A stretch of 64,000 nt of DNA from Nocardia coubleae NBRC 108252 (GTDB lineage Bacteria > Actinomycetota > Actinomycetes > Mycobacteriales > Mycobacteriaceae), in NCBI RefSeq assembly GCF_001612805.1, contig NZ_BDBD01000008.1, positions 179,326 through 243,325 on the forward strand, given 5' to 3'. A program made the translations under genes and the position numbers. Shown here piece by piece: positions 1 through 10,581 of this stretch (its first letter is position 1; every line of letters starts with the position of its first letter). The notes below the pieces were generated by a model, which was not told where the DNA came from, searched no databases, and saw nothing but the letters and a program-made list of their open reading frames with translations.

Positions 1-2
1 AC

Positions 3-974
3 AACGTCATGCACGGGCAGTGGGACTGGATGAACGATCCGGAGATCCACTCCACGTCCTGGGAGTGGGACAACGCGGGCCCGTCGGCGCACTGGAAGAT
101 CACCCACAACTTCCTGCACCACAAGTACACCAACGTCCTGGGCATGGACGACGACATCGGCTACGGCCTGCTGCGCGTCACCCGCGACCAGCGCTGGATG
201 CCGTTCTACCTGGGCAACCCGATCTACAACTTCCTGCTGCAGGCACTGTTCGAGTACGGCGTCGCGATCCAGCACCTCGAGCTGGGCAAGGTGGCGAAGA
301 AGAAGTGGGACAAGGATTCCCCGGAGTGGAAGCAGTTCGACGCCGACCGCAAGCTGGTGCTCAAGAAGATCGGTAAGCAGGCCGCCAAGGACTATGTGAT
401 CTTCCCGCTGCTCACCGGGCCGTCGTTCTTCTCCACCCTCACCGCCAATTTCGCCGCCAATGTGGTGCGCAATGTGTGGACCAACGCGGTGATCTTCTGC
501 GGGCACTTCCCCGACGGCGCCGAGAAGTTCACCAAGGCCGACATCGAGAACGAGACCAAGGGCGAGTGGTACCTGCGCCAGATGCTCGGCAGCGCCAACA
601 TCAGCGGCGGCCCGGTCATGCACTTCATGACCGGCAACCTCAGCCACCAGATCGAACACCACCTGTTCCCCGACCTGCCGAGCAACCGCTACGCCGCCAT
701 CGCGGTGCGGGTGCGTGAGCTGGCCGACAAGTACGACCTGCCCTACACCACCGGGTCGCTGCCGGTGCAGTACTTCAAGTCGTGGCGCACGATCCTCAAG
801 CTGTCGCTGCCCAACAAGTACCTGCGCCACACCACCGACGACGCGCCGGAAACCAAGTCGGAGCGTCTTTTCGAGGGCAAGGCCGTGCCGACGATCGATC
901 CGGTGACGGGTCGCAGGCGTGGATTGCGCACCGCGCTGGCCGCCGGACGACGGATGGCGCGTAGGTCGGCCTGA
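3..974 (+). CDS. Fatty acid (acyl-CoA) desaturase, 5' truncated by window edge
   Basis: The frame is open from the first bases of the window, so the true start lies upstream; about 323 residues are visible. It resembles membrane di-iron desaturases of the DesA3 (stearoyl-CoA delta-9) type. Two histidine boxes can be seen: HNFLHH about 33 residues after the first visible Met, and HQIEHH near the C-terminus. The visible start NVMHGQWDW looks like the tail of the first box. Membrane segments lie between the boxes. The C-terminal tail is Arg-rich. In relatives it inserts a double bond into acyl chains, taking electrons from a ferredoxin-reductase-type partner, which would be upstream and out of view. 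bluB follows after 23 nt on the same strand. Confidence 0.88.
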   Translation, partial: NVMHGQWDWMNDPEIHSTSWEWDNAGPSAHWKITHNFLHHKYTNVLGMDDDIGYGLLRVTRDQRWMPFYLGNPIYNFLLQALFEYGVAIQHLELGKVAKKKWDKDSPEWKQFDADRKLVLKKIGKQAAKDYVIFPLLTGPSFFSTLTANFAANVVRNVWTNAVIFCGHFPDGAEKFTKADIENETKGEWYLRQMLGSANISGGPVMHFMTGNLSHQIEHHLFPDLPSNRYAAIAVRVRELADKYDLPYTTGSLPVQYFKSWRTILKLSLPNKYLRHTTDDAPETKSERLFEGKAVPTIDPVTGRRRGLRTALAAGRRMARRSA

Positions 975-997
975 CCTCGCAATGCCACACTGCACCG

Positions 998-1633
998 GTG
1001 TGTGCTGAGCAACTGAGCGTCTACGACGCGATCCGTCTGCGTCGCGATGTGCGCGCCGAATTCACCGGCGAACTCGTCGACGACGACACGTTGTGGCGGA
1101 TTCTGTCCGCCGCCCACCGGGCGCCGAGCGTCGGCAATTCCCAGCCCTGGGACTTCGTCGTGGTCCGCGAAGCGGCGACCTTGCGCCGCTTCGCCGACCA
1201 CGTGGCCGGCAAGCGCGTCGAGTTCCGTGACGCGCTGCCCGCCGACCGGGCCGCGACCTTCGACCCGATCAAGATCGAGGGGATCGTCGAGAGCGGTACC
1301 GGGATCGTGGTCACCCACGACGACCGGCGCGGCGGACCGCAGGTACTCGGCCGGGCCAGTGTCCCCGAGACCGGTGTGTATTCGACCGTGCTCGCCATCC
1401 AGAACCTGTGGCTGGCGGCGACCGCCGAACAGGTCGGTGTCGGCTGGGTGTCGTTCTACGAACCCGGGTTCCTGCGCGATCTCGTCGATCTGCCCGAGGG
1501 CATCACGCCCATCGCCTGGCTATGCGTCGGACCGGTACACGAATTCCAGGAGGTGCCGGATCTCGAACGCTTCGGCTGGCGGGCCCGGCGGGCGCTCACC
1601 GACGCCGTGCACTACGAAAAGTTCGGTGGCTGA
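998..1633 (+). CDS. bluB: 5,6-dimethylbenzimidazole synthase (BluB family nitroreductase)
   Basis: A 211-residue FMN nitroreductase-fold protein. BluB cuts up reduced FMN with oxygen to make 5,6-dimethylbenzimidazole, the lower ligand of cobalamin. Family features visible are the N-terminal RRDVR (about residues 16-20), RAPSVGNSQPWDF (about 42-54) and the helix around LAIQNLWLAATAEQVGVGW. Length fits BluB (about 210-220). The start is GTG with no Shine-Dalgarno sequence; CACACT lies 6 nt upstream and could be a -10 for a leaderless transcript. A hairpin terminator follows the stop. A generic nitroreductase is the alternative, but the DVR and SVGNSQPW motifs favour BluB. Confidence 0.85.
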   Translation: MCAEQLSVYDAIRLRRDVRAEFTGELVDDDTLWRILSAAHRAPSVGNSQPWDFVVVREAATLRRFADHVAGKRVEFRDALPADRAATFDPIKIEGIVESGTGIVVTHDDRRGGPQVLGRASVPETGVYSTVLAIQNLWLAATAEQVGVGWVSFYEPGFLRDLVDLPEGITPIAWLCVGPVHEFQEVPDLERFGWRARRALTDAVHYEKFGG

Positions 1634-1640
1634 ACGCGAT

Positions 1641-1668
1641 CCGGGCACCCGCGCCCGCGGGTGCCCGG
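1641..1668. terminator. Bidirectional hairpin between bluB and hpf
   Basis: Perfect 13-bp arms (CCGGGCACCCGCG and its complement) enclose 2 nt, between the convergent ends of bluB (1633) and the ribosome hibernation gene (1683). There is no strong T-tract on either side, as is common in high-GC actinobacteria. Confidence 0.7.
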
Positions 1669-1682
1669 AGTTCCGGATGGGG

Positions 1683-2378
1683 TCAGACCAGCCGGATCAG
1701 GCCGTAGTCGAAGGCGTGTCTGCGATAGACCACCGACGGCCGGTCCGTTTCCTTGTCGTGGAAGAGGAAGAAGTCGTGCCCGACCAGTTCCATCTGGTAC
1801 AGGGCGTCGTCGACCGTCATCGGCGTAGCCGGATGGTCCTTCGTGCGCACGATGTGGCCGGGACCCTCGTCCTGGGGTTCCTCGTCGTGTTCGTGCGCCA
1901 CGTGCCCGTTGGCCTGGGCGAACAGCGAGTCGTCGACCAGGGACGCGGTGGCCTGGGCTACCGAGACGGGCGTCTTGTCTCCGTAGTGCACCACGCGGCG
2001 CTTGTCCTTGGACCTGCGCAGCCTGCTCTCGATCTTCTGTGATGCCGACTCGAACGCGGCATAGAAGCTGTCGGCGCACGCTTCGGCACGCACGATCGGG
2101 CCACGCCCGCGTGCGGTGATCTCGACGCGCTGGCAGGCCTTGCGTTGACGACGGTTGCGCTCGTGGAACAGCTCCACATCGAAGAGGAAGATCGACGGAT
2201 CGAAGCGCTCCAGCCGGGAGAGCTTCTCCGAGACATAGATTCGATAGTGGTCGGGTACTTCGACATTGCGACCGGAGACCACCACTTCCGAGTGGGGTGT
2301 CCGAGTCGAGTCGGTGGCACTGTCCTCCAGTGCCGAAGGGTCAGCATCGTGCACTGATGCCCGTGCAGAAGTCGTCAC
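1683..2378 (-). CDS. hpf: Ribosome hibernation promoting factor, long form (HPF/YfiA)
   Basis: A 231-residue S30AE-family protein that binds the small-subunit decoding region and pairs idle ribosomes in stationary phase or stress. After about 30 residues of low-complexity N-terminus, the S30AE domain runs to about residue 130 (VVVSGRNVEV, FDVELFHERN). A linker then leads to the C-terminal dimerisation domain (MTVDDALYQMELVGHDFFLF to RRHAFDYGLIRLV), which defines the long form. The GTG start at 2378 was chosen because GGGAGGT lies 6 nt upstream on the coding strand; a longer open frame upstream lacks conservation. The ComF-like gene is upstream on the same strand, as in mycobacteria. Confidence 0.93.
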   Translation of the reverse strand: MTTSARASVHDADPSALEDSATDSTRTPHSEVVVSGRNVEVPDHYRIYVSEKLSRLERFDPSIFLFDVELFHERNRRQRKACQRVEITARGRGPIVRAEACADSFYAAFESASQKIESRLRRSKDKRRVVHYGDKTPVSVAQATASLVDDSLFAQANGHVAHEHDEEPQDEGPGHIVRTKDHPATPMTVDDALYQMELVGHDFFLFHDKETDRPSVVYRRHAFDYGLIRLV

Positions 2379-2561
2379 GCGAGTACCTCCCGGATATGGC
2401 CGCACACCAGAGCGAGTGCGGCGGGATTGAGCTGTGCCGATCGGGAATCGCTCGACACCAGAGTTCGCGGCGCCACCTCCCAGAAGCTGTGGTTCGGTGT
2501 GTGTTCGCGACGCTAGTCCGCCACGGACGAGTCCGCCACTGTTCACGCAAATTTCGCTGAG

Positions 2562-3206
2562 TCAAGCCGCACAGGTCACCAAAACAGCGCACGGACGTAT
2601 GCCGATCCGGCTAAGAACACGTATCGATTCGGTGGCGGTGGCGCCGGTGGTCAACACGTCGTCGACCAGCACTACCTCGGCATTCGCCGGAATTGGTGCC
2701 CGCGCGGTGGCCGGGGTCACGGCGATGATCTTGTGCGCGAGATTGTGTACACGCTCGCGCGTGCCCAGCCCGACGGAGTCGCGGACACCGGGCCTCATAC
2801 GAAGCAGACCGACCGTCCGGCAATCGATCAGCCACCTTGCCGCACAAGCCGTAGAACGGGCTACGGGATCGCCGCCGCGGCTGCGGGCGGCCGAGGTTCG
2901 GGTGGGCGCCGGAATCAGCACCAGCGGGCGGTCAGCGGACCGTAACCGGGCCAATGCCGCGGCGAGTGCGGCGCCGAGCGGGTCGGCCAGGTCTCGTCGG
3001 CCGTGCTCCTTGGCCGCCAGCACCGCGCGCTTGGCCGGACCGCGATAGGGGCGAAGTGCCCAGCACGGAACACCGGGGTCGGTTCGTGGGCGTACCCGCA
3101 CCGGACCCGTCGTCAACTCGGCCGCGCACGCGCCGCACCAGGGCGTGCCCGCCAGCGCACAGCCGCCGCAGCGGACCGGCAGCACGAGATCGAGCAGAGC
3201 CTTCAT
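2562..3206 (-). CDS. ComF family phosphoribosyltransferase-like protein
   Basis: A 214-residue protein with the ComF layout. An N-terminal zinc-ribbon-like part has two Cys pairs (C13/C16 and C24/C27). It is followed by a type I phosphoribosyltransferase fold with the PRPP loop VVLVDDVLTTGATATES near residues 175-192. In naturally competent bacteria ComF supports DNA uptake; in actinobacteria its role is not established and no enzymatic substrate is assigned. It sits between lpqB and hpf on the same strand, as in M. tuberculosis (Rv3242c), and may be co-transcribed with lpqB, from which it is separated by 33 nt. Confidence 0.85.
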   Translation of the reverse strand: MKALLDLVLPVRCGGCALAGTPWCGACAAELTTGPVRVRPRTDPGVPCWALRPYRGPAKRAVLAAKEHGRRDLADPLGAALAAALARLRSADRPLVLIPAPTRTSAARSRGGDPVARSTACAARWLIDCRTVGLLRMRPGVRDSVGLGTRERVHNLAHKIIAVTPATARAPIPANAEVVLVDDVLTTGATATESIRVLSRIGIRPCAVLVTCAA

Positions 3207-3239
3207 AGCCGGTGAGCATGACAGCGGGTACCGACAGAT

Positions 3240-5036
3240 TCAGGTCGGCAGGACCGGGACCACGCCTTCGCCGGTGAGCCCGGGCACCTCGCGCCAGAAG
3301 CGGTCGGTTCGGGTGGGGTCGGCGGTCTGCAGTTGCAGCACCGCGCGGGAATCGGCGACGTACTGGGTCGACTGCGTCGCCGTGACCACCCGGACCGGCG
3401 GAGTCAGGTTCTGCGAGGTCACCGGCGTGAACTGGGAACCGTCGATGGACACGGTGAACACCGGGTCGACATTGCCTTCCCTGGCGACCATGAGGGTGTC
3501 GCCGGTGATCCAGCTCAGCGACACCGCTGGCGTGCTCAGACCGATCGCCACCGGCAGTGCGGAGGTGAGCGCGTACTTGCCGTCCGGCCTGCGTTCGATC
3601 ACCGCCACGTACACCTTGCCGTCGGCGATCAGCGCGGCCCGCACACCGGTCCGCGAGACGACAACCTCGGTGATCGGCAGTCGCGGCGCACCCGCGCCTT
3701 CGAACAGCCCCGCGGTGTCCACGTCCTGCAGCGACACATTGCCGGTGGCGCGATCGGTGACCGCACGCACCACCCGTTGCTCGTCGAGGACGGTCCACGC
3801 GGCGCCACCGTCCATGGTCCAGGACGGCCGGGCGATACTCGCCGCCTCGACCACACCGAACGCGCCCGCACCGTAGTTGCCGATCAGCAGGGTGCGGCCC
3901 GGTTCCGGTGCGGGCCTTCCGGTGTCGGCGACGGCGGCGACGAACTGGCCGTCCGACGAGATGCCGACCGACTGCAGGTTGGTCGCCTCCCCGAAGGCCC
4001 CACTGGGCGCGACGATCCCGTCCGGTGTCACCTGCACGAGGGTGCCGTTGCGCAGTGCGTGCAGCCCGATCTTGTTCCCGCCGGGCGCCGCCGCACTGAA
4101 CTGGTCGACATCGGCGACCGACCAGCCGCTCGCGAAGCGTTCGTCGAGGGGTTTGCCGTCGGCGAGCAACACATACGGGCCGAGGATGTCGGCGCGCGAC
4201 AGCGTCGTCACCACCTGGGCGGCCAGCAGTTCGCGACCACGTTGATCGAGCGTCCCGATCCCACCGAAATCGATACGCACCCCACCGATTCCGACACCCA
4301 CCTCGCCGGGGTCGTTCTCCGCCTTGGTGATCGGGCTGCGCACCGCGGTCGGCGGGGCGAGCAGATTGCGGACAACCCCGGCGATGGCCGACTGTGGGCC
4401 GCCGCTGAGCAGGCCGACGAGCCGCTCGGTGAGTTGACCTCGTGGCACCGAGAGCCAGCGCGGATCCGGCACGAGCAGCTGGGCGGTGCTGTCGAAGTAA
4501 TACAGGATGTAGCGCTGGTAGGTGCTCGCGAACGACGCCGAAGCCATCACGACACCGTCGGGCAGGTCGGTGATGCGCCATTCCCCGTCGACCTTGCTCA
4601 TCTCGATCTTGTTCTCGAGCATGCCGTCGGTGGCGCGGTAGACGCCGTCGCGGCTCAGCTCACCGACCTTGCGGGCGCGCACCACATACGTCGCCCGGTC
4701 GCCGGTGCGCGATTCGCGCAGCGTGTCGGGCCGATCGACGATGGTGATGCTCGCCTCGTCGTTCCACTCGCCCGCCGTGTCGTCGCGCATGTACTGGCGG
4801 GCGGCGGCGTGCCGGTTGGCCGGGTCGGCGCTGGCACCGAGGAAATCGCCGACCAGCAGGTCGGGATCGCGGCCGGGCTCCGGCGGCGGCGGGCCCGCCG
4901 ACGTGGGTTCGCGCTCGATGGTGCCGAGGGCCTGCGGCGCCGACGATTCGGGCAGGCTCGCACACCCGGTGAGGACGAGCAGGCAGACGAGGGCGAACAG
5001 CCCCACACCCTTGCGAACACCACCCGCGTTGCTCAT
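3240..5036 (-). CDS. lpqB: Lipoprotein LpqB, MtrB-associated
   Basis: A 598-residue exported lipoprotein. The N-terminus has a basic start, a hydrophobic stretch and a lipobox LTGC with the lipidated Cys at residue 25. The middle carries a GerMN-type domain and the C-terminal half a beta-propeller-like LpqB domain. In mycobacteria LpqB interacts with the extracellular part of MtrB and tunes MtrA phosphorylation and cell-wall homeostasis. The ATG at 5036 overlaps the mtrB stop by 4 nt (ATGA), so translation is probably coupled. The frame is open further upstream but that part is mtrB antiphase sequence, and the lipobox fixes the start. Confidence 0.95.
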   Translation of the reverse strand: MSNAGGVRKGVGLFALVCLLVLTGCASLPESSAPQALGTIEREPTSAGPPPPEPGRDPDLLVGDFLGASADPANRHAAARQYMRDDTAGEWNDEASITIVDRPDTLRESRTGDRATYVVRARKVGELSRDGVYRATDGMLENKIEMSKVDGEWRITDLPDGVVMASASFASTYQRYILYYFDSTAQLLVPDPRWLSVPRGQLTERLVGLLSGGPQSAIAGVVRNLLAPPTAVRSPITKAENDPGEVGVGIGGVRIDFGGIGTLDQRGRELLAAQVVTTLSRADILGPYVLLADGKPLDERFASGWSVADVDQFSAAAPGGNKIGLHALRNGTLVQVTPDGIVAPSGAFGEATNLQSVGISSDGQFVAAVADTGRPAPEPGRTLLIGNYGAGAFGVVEAASIARPSWTMDGGAAWTVLDEQRVVRAVTDRATGNVSLQDVDTAGLFEGAGAPRLPITEVVVSRTGVRAALIADGKVYVAVIERRPDGKYALTSALPVAIGLSTPAVSLSWITGDTLMVAREGNVDPVFTVSIDGSQFTPVTSQNLTPPVRVVTATQSTQYVADSRAVLQLQTADPTRTDRFWREVPGLTGEGVVPVLPT

Positions 5037-6757
5037 GACTCTCGGTCTCCGGTCTCGGTCGCTGCGGCTTCCTCGTTGTCGTCGGCGGCGTTGTCGCGCT
5101 GGATGTCGAGGACCTCGGGTTCCGGCTCGGCCTCGGGTAACGCGGGCACCTTGCGCAGCATCGGTTCCAGCGCCAGCGGGCTCGGGCCGAGTTTGCGGCC
5201 GCGGACCATCGGCAGCAGCAACCGGAAGCTGGCGCCGACGCCCGGATCGCCCCAGGCCTCCAGTCGGCCCTCGTGCAGGTTGGCGTCCTCGACACTGATC
5301 GACAGGCCGAGACCGGTGCCGCCGGAGCGGCGCACCCGCGAGGGGTCCGAGCGCCAGAACCGGTTGAACACCAGCTTCTCCTCCCCCGGTCGCAGACCGA
5401 CACCCTGATCGCGCACGACCGTCGCCACGGCATTGGCCTCGGCGTCGCCGCGCATCCGGATCAGGACCGGTTTGCCCTCGGAGTGGTCGATCGCGTTGGC
5501 GAGCAGATTGCGCAGCACCCGCTCCACGCGGCGCGGATCGACCTCGGCGACCACCGGTTCCTCCGGCAGGTCGACGACCAGCTCTACCCCGGCGTCCTTG
5601 GCCAGATGCCGCACGGTCGTGATCGCGGCCCGCGCGCACATCCGCACGTCGAGGGACTCCACCTGGAGTTCGGCCACACCGGCGTCGTGCCGGGAGATCT
5701 CCAGGAGGTCGTTGAGCAGACCTTCGAACCGGTCGAGTTCGTTGACGAGCAGTTCGGAGCTGCGCGCGAGCGCGGGATCGAGATCGTCGCTGGAACCGTG
5801 GATGAGGTCGGCGGCCATGCGCACGGTGGTGAGTGGGGTGCGCAGCTCGTGGCTGACGTCGGAGGTGAACCGGCGCTGCAGATTGCCGAATTCCTCGAGC
5901 TGGGTGATCTGGTTCGACAGGCTCTCGGCCATCTCGTTGAACGCCTGCGCCAACCGCGCCATGTCGTCCTCGCCGCGCACCAGCATGCGTTCCTTCAGCC
6001 TGCCGTCGGCGAAGCGACCGGCGATGCGCGCGGCCGAACGGATCGGCAGCACCACCTGCCGGGTGACCAGCGCGGTGATCGCGGCGAGCAACACCAGCAG
6101 GACCACGCCACCGATGAGCATCGTGCCGCGCATCAGCGACAGGCTCGACTCCTCGCTGGCCAGCGGGAAGATCAGGTAGATCTCGAGGGTCGCGATCTCG
6201 GCGCTCGGGCTGCCGATGATCAGCGCGCGGCCACGGTAGCCGTCCGGGTCGGCGACGGTGGTGAACTGGTAGGACACCTGGCTGCGCTGCACGAATCGGC
6301 GCAGTTCCTGTGGCACCTCGGAGATGAGATCGGTGGTGATCTCCTGCGGCGGGGTGCCACCGACCATGGCCAGCGCGGAGTCGAAACTACCGGCGGCGCC
6401 CGTGGATTGCCCCGTGCCGCCCCGGCTGGACAGCGCGCTGCGCGCGTCGGCCAGTTGCTGCTGGCGGCTGTTGGCGCCCTCGACACCGCTCAGCTCGTTC
6501 TCGATCGTGCTGCGGGCACGATCCATCTCCTCGACCGCCGCGTTGATCTTGGCTTCGAGGAGCCGGTCGGTGATCTGACCGGTCAGCACGACCCCGAGGA
6601 TCGTGATCACGATGAGGGAGAGAGTCAGCGTGGAAACGATGACCCGCAATTGCAGCGAGCGACGCCACAGGTGACCCAGCGCGGTGCCGATGGTCTGGAA
6701 CCAGTCGAGCACCGGGGTCGCCCACCGCCGCAGCCGCGCGATGAGCCCGTCGGTCAC
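5033..6757 (-). CDS. mtrB: Sensor histidine kinase MtrB
   Basis: A 574-residue membrane kinase of the MtrAB system, which controls cell-wall hydrolases and division in mycolata. Transmembrane helices lie near residues 36-60 and 211-232, flanking an extracytoplasmic sensor region of about 150 residues. A HAMP domain follows, then HisKA with the phospho-acceptor His303 in [10 protein letters not shown], then an HATPase_c domain (N box, [14 protein letters not shown]). The C-terminus is an acidic Pro/Glu/Asp-rich tail. It lies 22 nt downstream of mtrA and overlaps lpqB by 4 nt, giving the conserved mtrA-mtrB-lpqB operon. Confidence 0.96.
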   Translation of the reverse strand: MTDGLIARLRRWATPVLDWFQTIGTALGHLWRRSLQLRVIVSTLTLSLIVITILGVVLTGQITDRLLEAKINAAVEEMDRARSTIENELSGVEGANSRQQQLADARSALSSRGGTGQSTGAAGSFDSALAMVGGTPPQEITTDLISEVPQELRRFVQRSQVSYQFTTVADPDGYRGRALIIGSPSAEIATLEIYLIFPLASEESSLSLMRGTMLIGGVVLLVLLAAITALVTRQVVLPIRSAARIAGRFADGRLKERMLVRGEDDMARLAQAFNEMAESLSNQITQLEEFGNLQRRFTSDVSHELRTPLTTVRMAADLIHGSSDDLDPALARSSELLVNELDRFEGLLNDLLEISRHDAGVAELQVESLDVRMCARAAITTVRHLAKDAGVELVVDLPEEPVVAEVDPRRVERVLRNLLANAIDHSEGKPVLIRMRGDAEANAVATVVRDQGVGLRPGEEKLVFNRFWRSDPSRVRRSGGTGLGLSISVEDANLHEGRLEAWGDPGVGASFRLLLPMVRGRKLGPSPLALEPMLRKVPALPEAEPEPEVLDIQRDNAADDNEEAAATETGDRES

Positions 6758-6779
6758 CGCGGCGCCTCACAGCGACCGA

Positions 6780-7457
6780 TCACGGCGGTCCGGCCTTGTA
6801 TCCGACGCCACGCACAGTGAGCACGATCTCCGGGTTCTCCGGATCCTTCTCGACCTTGGCGCGCAGCCGCTGCACGTGCACGTTCACCAGGCGGGTGTCG
6901 GCGGCGTGCCGGTAACCCCACACCTGTTCGAGCAGCACCTCGCGGGTGAACACCTGACGCGGTTTGCGCGCGAGCGCCACCAGCAGGTCGAACTCCAGTG
7001 GGGTGAGCGAGATCTGTGTGCCACCGCGGGTCACCTTGTGCGCGGGCACGTCGATGACGATGTCGGCGATCGAGAGCAGCTCCGCCGGTTCGTCCTCGGT
7101 GCGGCGCAGTCGCGCACGCACGCGGGCGACGAGTTCCTTGGGCTTGAACGGCTTGACGATGTAATCGTCGGCACCGGACTCGAGACCGAGGACCACATCG
7201 ACGGTGTCGGTCTTGGCGGTGAGCATCACGATCGGAACGCCGGAATCGGCCCGCAGCACGCGGCATACGTCGATGCCGTTCATGCCGGGCAGCATCAGGT
7301 CCAGCAAAACCAGGTCGGGGCGGATCTCCCGCACCGCCGACAGGGCCTGCGTGCCGTCGCCGACCACGTGCGGGTCGAACCCTTCCCCGCGCAAGACGAT
7401 GGTCAGCATCTCAGCGAGTGCCATATCGTCGTCGACGACCAGAATCTTGGGCTTCAT
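6780..7457 (-). CDS. mtrA: Response regulator MtrA (OmpR family)
   Basis: A 225-residue OmpR/PhoB-type regulator. The receiver domain (1-120) has the acidic pocket D9-D10, phospho-acceptor D53 (LLDLMLPG) and the conserved Lys in VKPF. The winged-helix DNA-binding domain (about 128-225) ends in RGVGYKAGPP. MtrA is essential in mycobacteria and controls dnaA, ripA and other wall and division genes. It is read first in the operon, 77 nt downstream of tmk. A TAGGAT hexamer occurs only 1 nt before the ATG, too close to act as a -10 for this start. Confidence 0.97.
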   Translation of the reverse strand: MKPKILVVDDDMALAEMLTIVLRGEGFDPHVVGDGTQALSAVREIRPDLVLLDLMLPGMNGIDVCRVLRADSGVPIVMLTAKTDTVDVVLGLESGADDYIVKPFKPKELVARVRARLRRTEDEPAELLSIADIVIDVPAHKVTRGGTQISLTPLEFDLLVALARKPRQVFTREVLLEQVWGYRHAADTRLVNVHVQRLRAKVEKDPENPEIVLTVRGVGYKAGPP

Positions 7458-7534
7458 AATCCTATGTTGTCATCTTCCAGGCCAGGATCGGGCCGCCACG
7501 CCATTAATGGTGTGAACCCGTCGCTTATCCAACC

Positions 7535-8182
7535 TTATCCGGCAAGAATTTCCGTGCACACAGTGAGCAGGGCGGGCCGGTCGTGTTCGGATCGGTATGT
7601 CCACCACCGGCCGAACCAATCGCGGTCGGCCAGTTCACGATAGACCTCGCCGGTGCGCTGCTGTAGACCGCTGTCCTTCTCGTAGGCGTCGAGGGCGCGT
7701 GCGGTGTCGAGTTCGCCACGGCGACGGGCACGTTCGGCGGCCACGTCGGTGCCGACATCGATGAGCACGGTGAGGTCGGGCACCGGGAGCCCGAGCCTAC
7801 CGTATTCCAGATCGCCCACCCAGGCGACGATTTCGCCGTCGGCGTCCTGCACGGCGCGGGCCGCGGAATAGGCGGCGTTGGAGGCGACCCAGCGATCGAG
7901 GATCACGATGTCGTTGGCGTCCAACAGGTTCGACAGCTCCGCGCTAGCGTCGGCGCGATCCAGGGCGAACATGATCGCCATGGCGTTGATCGAGCCGGCG
8001 AGATCGCCGTGCGACCCGCGCAATGCCTCGGCCGCGAGGTCGGCGTGTATCGATCGGCCGTATCGCGGAAAGGCGAGACTGCCCGCGCGAAGTCCTTTCG
8101 CGGACAGTTCGTCGACGAGCCCGTCGATGAGCGTGCGTTTACCCGCTCCGTCGAGCCCTTCCACCGCGATCAACACACCCAT
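7535..8182 (-). CDS. tmk: Thymidylate kinase (dTMP kinase)
   Basis: A 215-residue P-loop kinase that phosphorylates dTMP to dTDP for DNA synthesis. The P-loop is GLDGAGKRT (residues 9-17), followed by FPRYG and the DR motif in ILDRWVASNAAYSAAR. The form is that of mycobacterial thymidylate kinases. The ATG has no Shine-Dalgarno sequence; TAATCT ends 6 nt before it, so the transcript is probably leaderless. It lies upstream of mtrA as in M. tuberculosis (Rv3247c). Confidence 0.94.
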   Translation of the reverse strand: MGVLIAVEGLDGAGKRTLIDGLVDELSAKGLRAGSLAFPRYGRSIHADLAAEALRGSHGDLAGSINAMAIMFALDRADASAELSNLLDANDIVILDRWVASNAAYSAARAVQDADGEIVAWVGDLEYGRLGLPVPDLTVLIDVGTDVAAERARRRGELDTARALDAYEKDSGLQQRTGEVYRELADRDWFGRWWTYRSEHDRPALLTVCTEILAG

Positions 8183-8188
8183 GCCGTG

Positions 8189-8194
8189 AGATTA
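8189..8194 (-). promoter_or_regulatory. Leaderless -10 box of tmk
   Basis: TAATCT on the minus strand, 6 nt before the tmk ATG, with no Shine-Dalgarno sequence. It matches TANNNT. Confidence 0.55.
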
Positions 8195-8301
8195 CCGCGC
8201 CGCGTGCCACGCCCTTCGACACGAGCCGCTCCGGCGATTCCGGCCCATTCCGAGATTGTGAGGTGTTTTCATTTCAGAGTCTGTTCTACCCAGGAGTCAC
8301 C

Positions 8302-8559
8302 ATGCGCTCACACATCGCCCTGCACACCGCCGTCGCCGCCACGGCTCTCGGACTCGCCCTCGCCGGCGCGGGCACCGCCTCGGCCGCCCCCGTCGACCCG
8401 ATTCGCCACGGTCACCACAACAACCCAGGTCTGCTCTCCGGCTCCGCATCCGCGGGCTCCGCCGCCGCGGGGTCGGCCGCCCGCGGCTCGGCCGAACTGG
8501 CAGGCTGCCTCCTGCTGGAAGTCGTCGTACCCCTCCCGCTCTGCTTGCTGTTGAGCTGA
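8302..8559 (+). CDS. Small secreted protein, Ala/Gly/Ser-rich
   Basis: An 85-residue protein of unknown function. It has a clear Sec signal peptide: MRSHIA start, a hydrophobic Ala/Leu core, and a likely cut after the ASA of TASAAPVD. The mature part is about 57 residues, with a Ser/Ala/Gly stretch (LLSGSASAGSAAAGSAARGSAEL) and a hydrophobic end LLLEVVVPLPLCLLLS. The ATG at 8302 was chosen because AGGAG lies 5 nt upstream and the signal peptide starts there. Another small secreted protein follows on the same strand after a hairpin. Such short exported proteins are common in Nocardia and Rhodococcus; no function is assigned. Confidence 0.7.
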   Translation: MRSHIALHTAVAATALGLALAGAGTASAAPVDPIRHGHHNNPGLLSGSASAGSAAAGSAARGSAELAGCLLLEVVVPLPLCLLLS

Positions 8560-8565
8560 CCTTTC

Positions 8566-8598
8566 GGGTGCGGCCTGTGACTCACGCGGGCCGCACCC
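8566..8598 (+). terminator. Hairpin between the two small secreted protein genes
   Basis: Arms GGGTGCGGCC and GGCCGCACCC (10 bp, perfect) enclose 13 nt, just after the first gene's stop codon. There is no T-tract. Confidence 0.55.
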
Positions 8599-8678
8599 CC
8601 AGAAACTGCGGTCTGTCGCGACGCTCACCCGACTACGACAGTCGACGAATCAACCGACCCTCGATCGAACGGCCAATC

Positions 8679-8966
8679 ATGAACACACGCACGCTCGCCC
8701 TCGCGGCGGGAGCCTTCGCCGTCGCCACCGCCGTTACCTGTGGGCCGGCTACCGCCGCCGATACGACCACCGGCTCCGATGCCGTGGCGCCGCTGTTGAA
8801 CGAACTGGTCATGAGCGGCTCCGGGCAAGGGGTCATCACCGGGAGCAACGCCATCACCAGTGGTACGGCGAACGATCCGGCGACGCCCGGTCTCCTGTGC
8901 AGCCTGTCGCTGTTGGCGGGATCGAGCGCGCACAACATCCTGTGCGAGGGCTACATCATCGGCTGA
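8679..8966 (+). CDS. Small secreted protein
   Basis: A 95-residue exported protein. The signal peptide runs MNTRTLALAAG through an Ala/Val core to a likely cut near ATAADT. The mature part contains LLNELVMSGSGQGVITGSNAITSGT and two Cys residues (in LLCSLSLL and NILCEGYIIG) that could form a disulfide. Function is unknown. The ATG at 8679 is set by the signal peptide; no good Shine-Dalgarno sequence is visible. The gene is convergent with ahcY across a strong shared hairpin. Confidence 0.65.
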   Translation: MNTRTLALAAGAFAVATAVTCGPATAADTTTGSDAVAPLLNELVMSGSGQGVITGSNAITSGTANDPATPGLLCSLSLLAGSSAHNILCEGYIIG

Positions 8967-8995
8967 ACGAGCGGCCGTCGACCTGGCCGAAACGG

Positions 8996-9035
8996 CGCGA
9001 GGGCCCGTCGATCAGGTGATCGACGGGCCCTCGCG
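8996..9035. terminator. Bidirectional terminator between secreted protein gene and ahcY
   Basis: Perfect 19-bp arms beginning CGCGAGGGCCCG around a 2-nt centre, 8 nt beyond the ahcY stop and 29 nt beyond the convergent gene. It is the most stable hairpin I noticed in the window. Confidence 0.85.
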
Positions 9036-9043
9036 TGACGGAC

Positions 9044-10525
<1,482 letters not shown>

Positions 10526-10532
10526 GCAGGCA

Positions 10533-10538
10533 AGGCTA
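10533..10538 (-). promoter_or_regulatory. Leaderless -10 box of ahcY
   Basis: TAGCCT on the minus strand, 7 nt before the GTG start, with no Shine-Dalgarno sequence. Confidence 0.55.
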
Positions 10539-10581
10539 CCGTCTGCGGCCGCCCCTGTTCCCGCCTCCGCCCAGGTCGGAG

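Noticed and set aside
2379..2546. Longer N-terminus for the ribosome hibernation factor
   Set aside because: The 56 extra codons are not family-like, and GGGAGGT sits exactly before GTG 2378.
5037..5639. Extended N-terminus for LpqB
   Set aside because: It would overlap mtrB by about 600 nt; the lipobox and the ATGA overlap fix the start at 5036.
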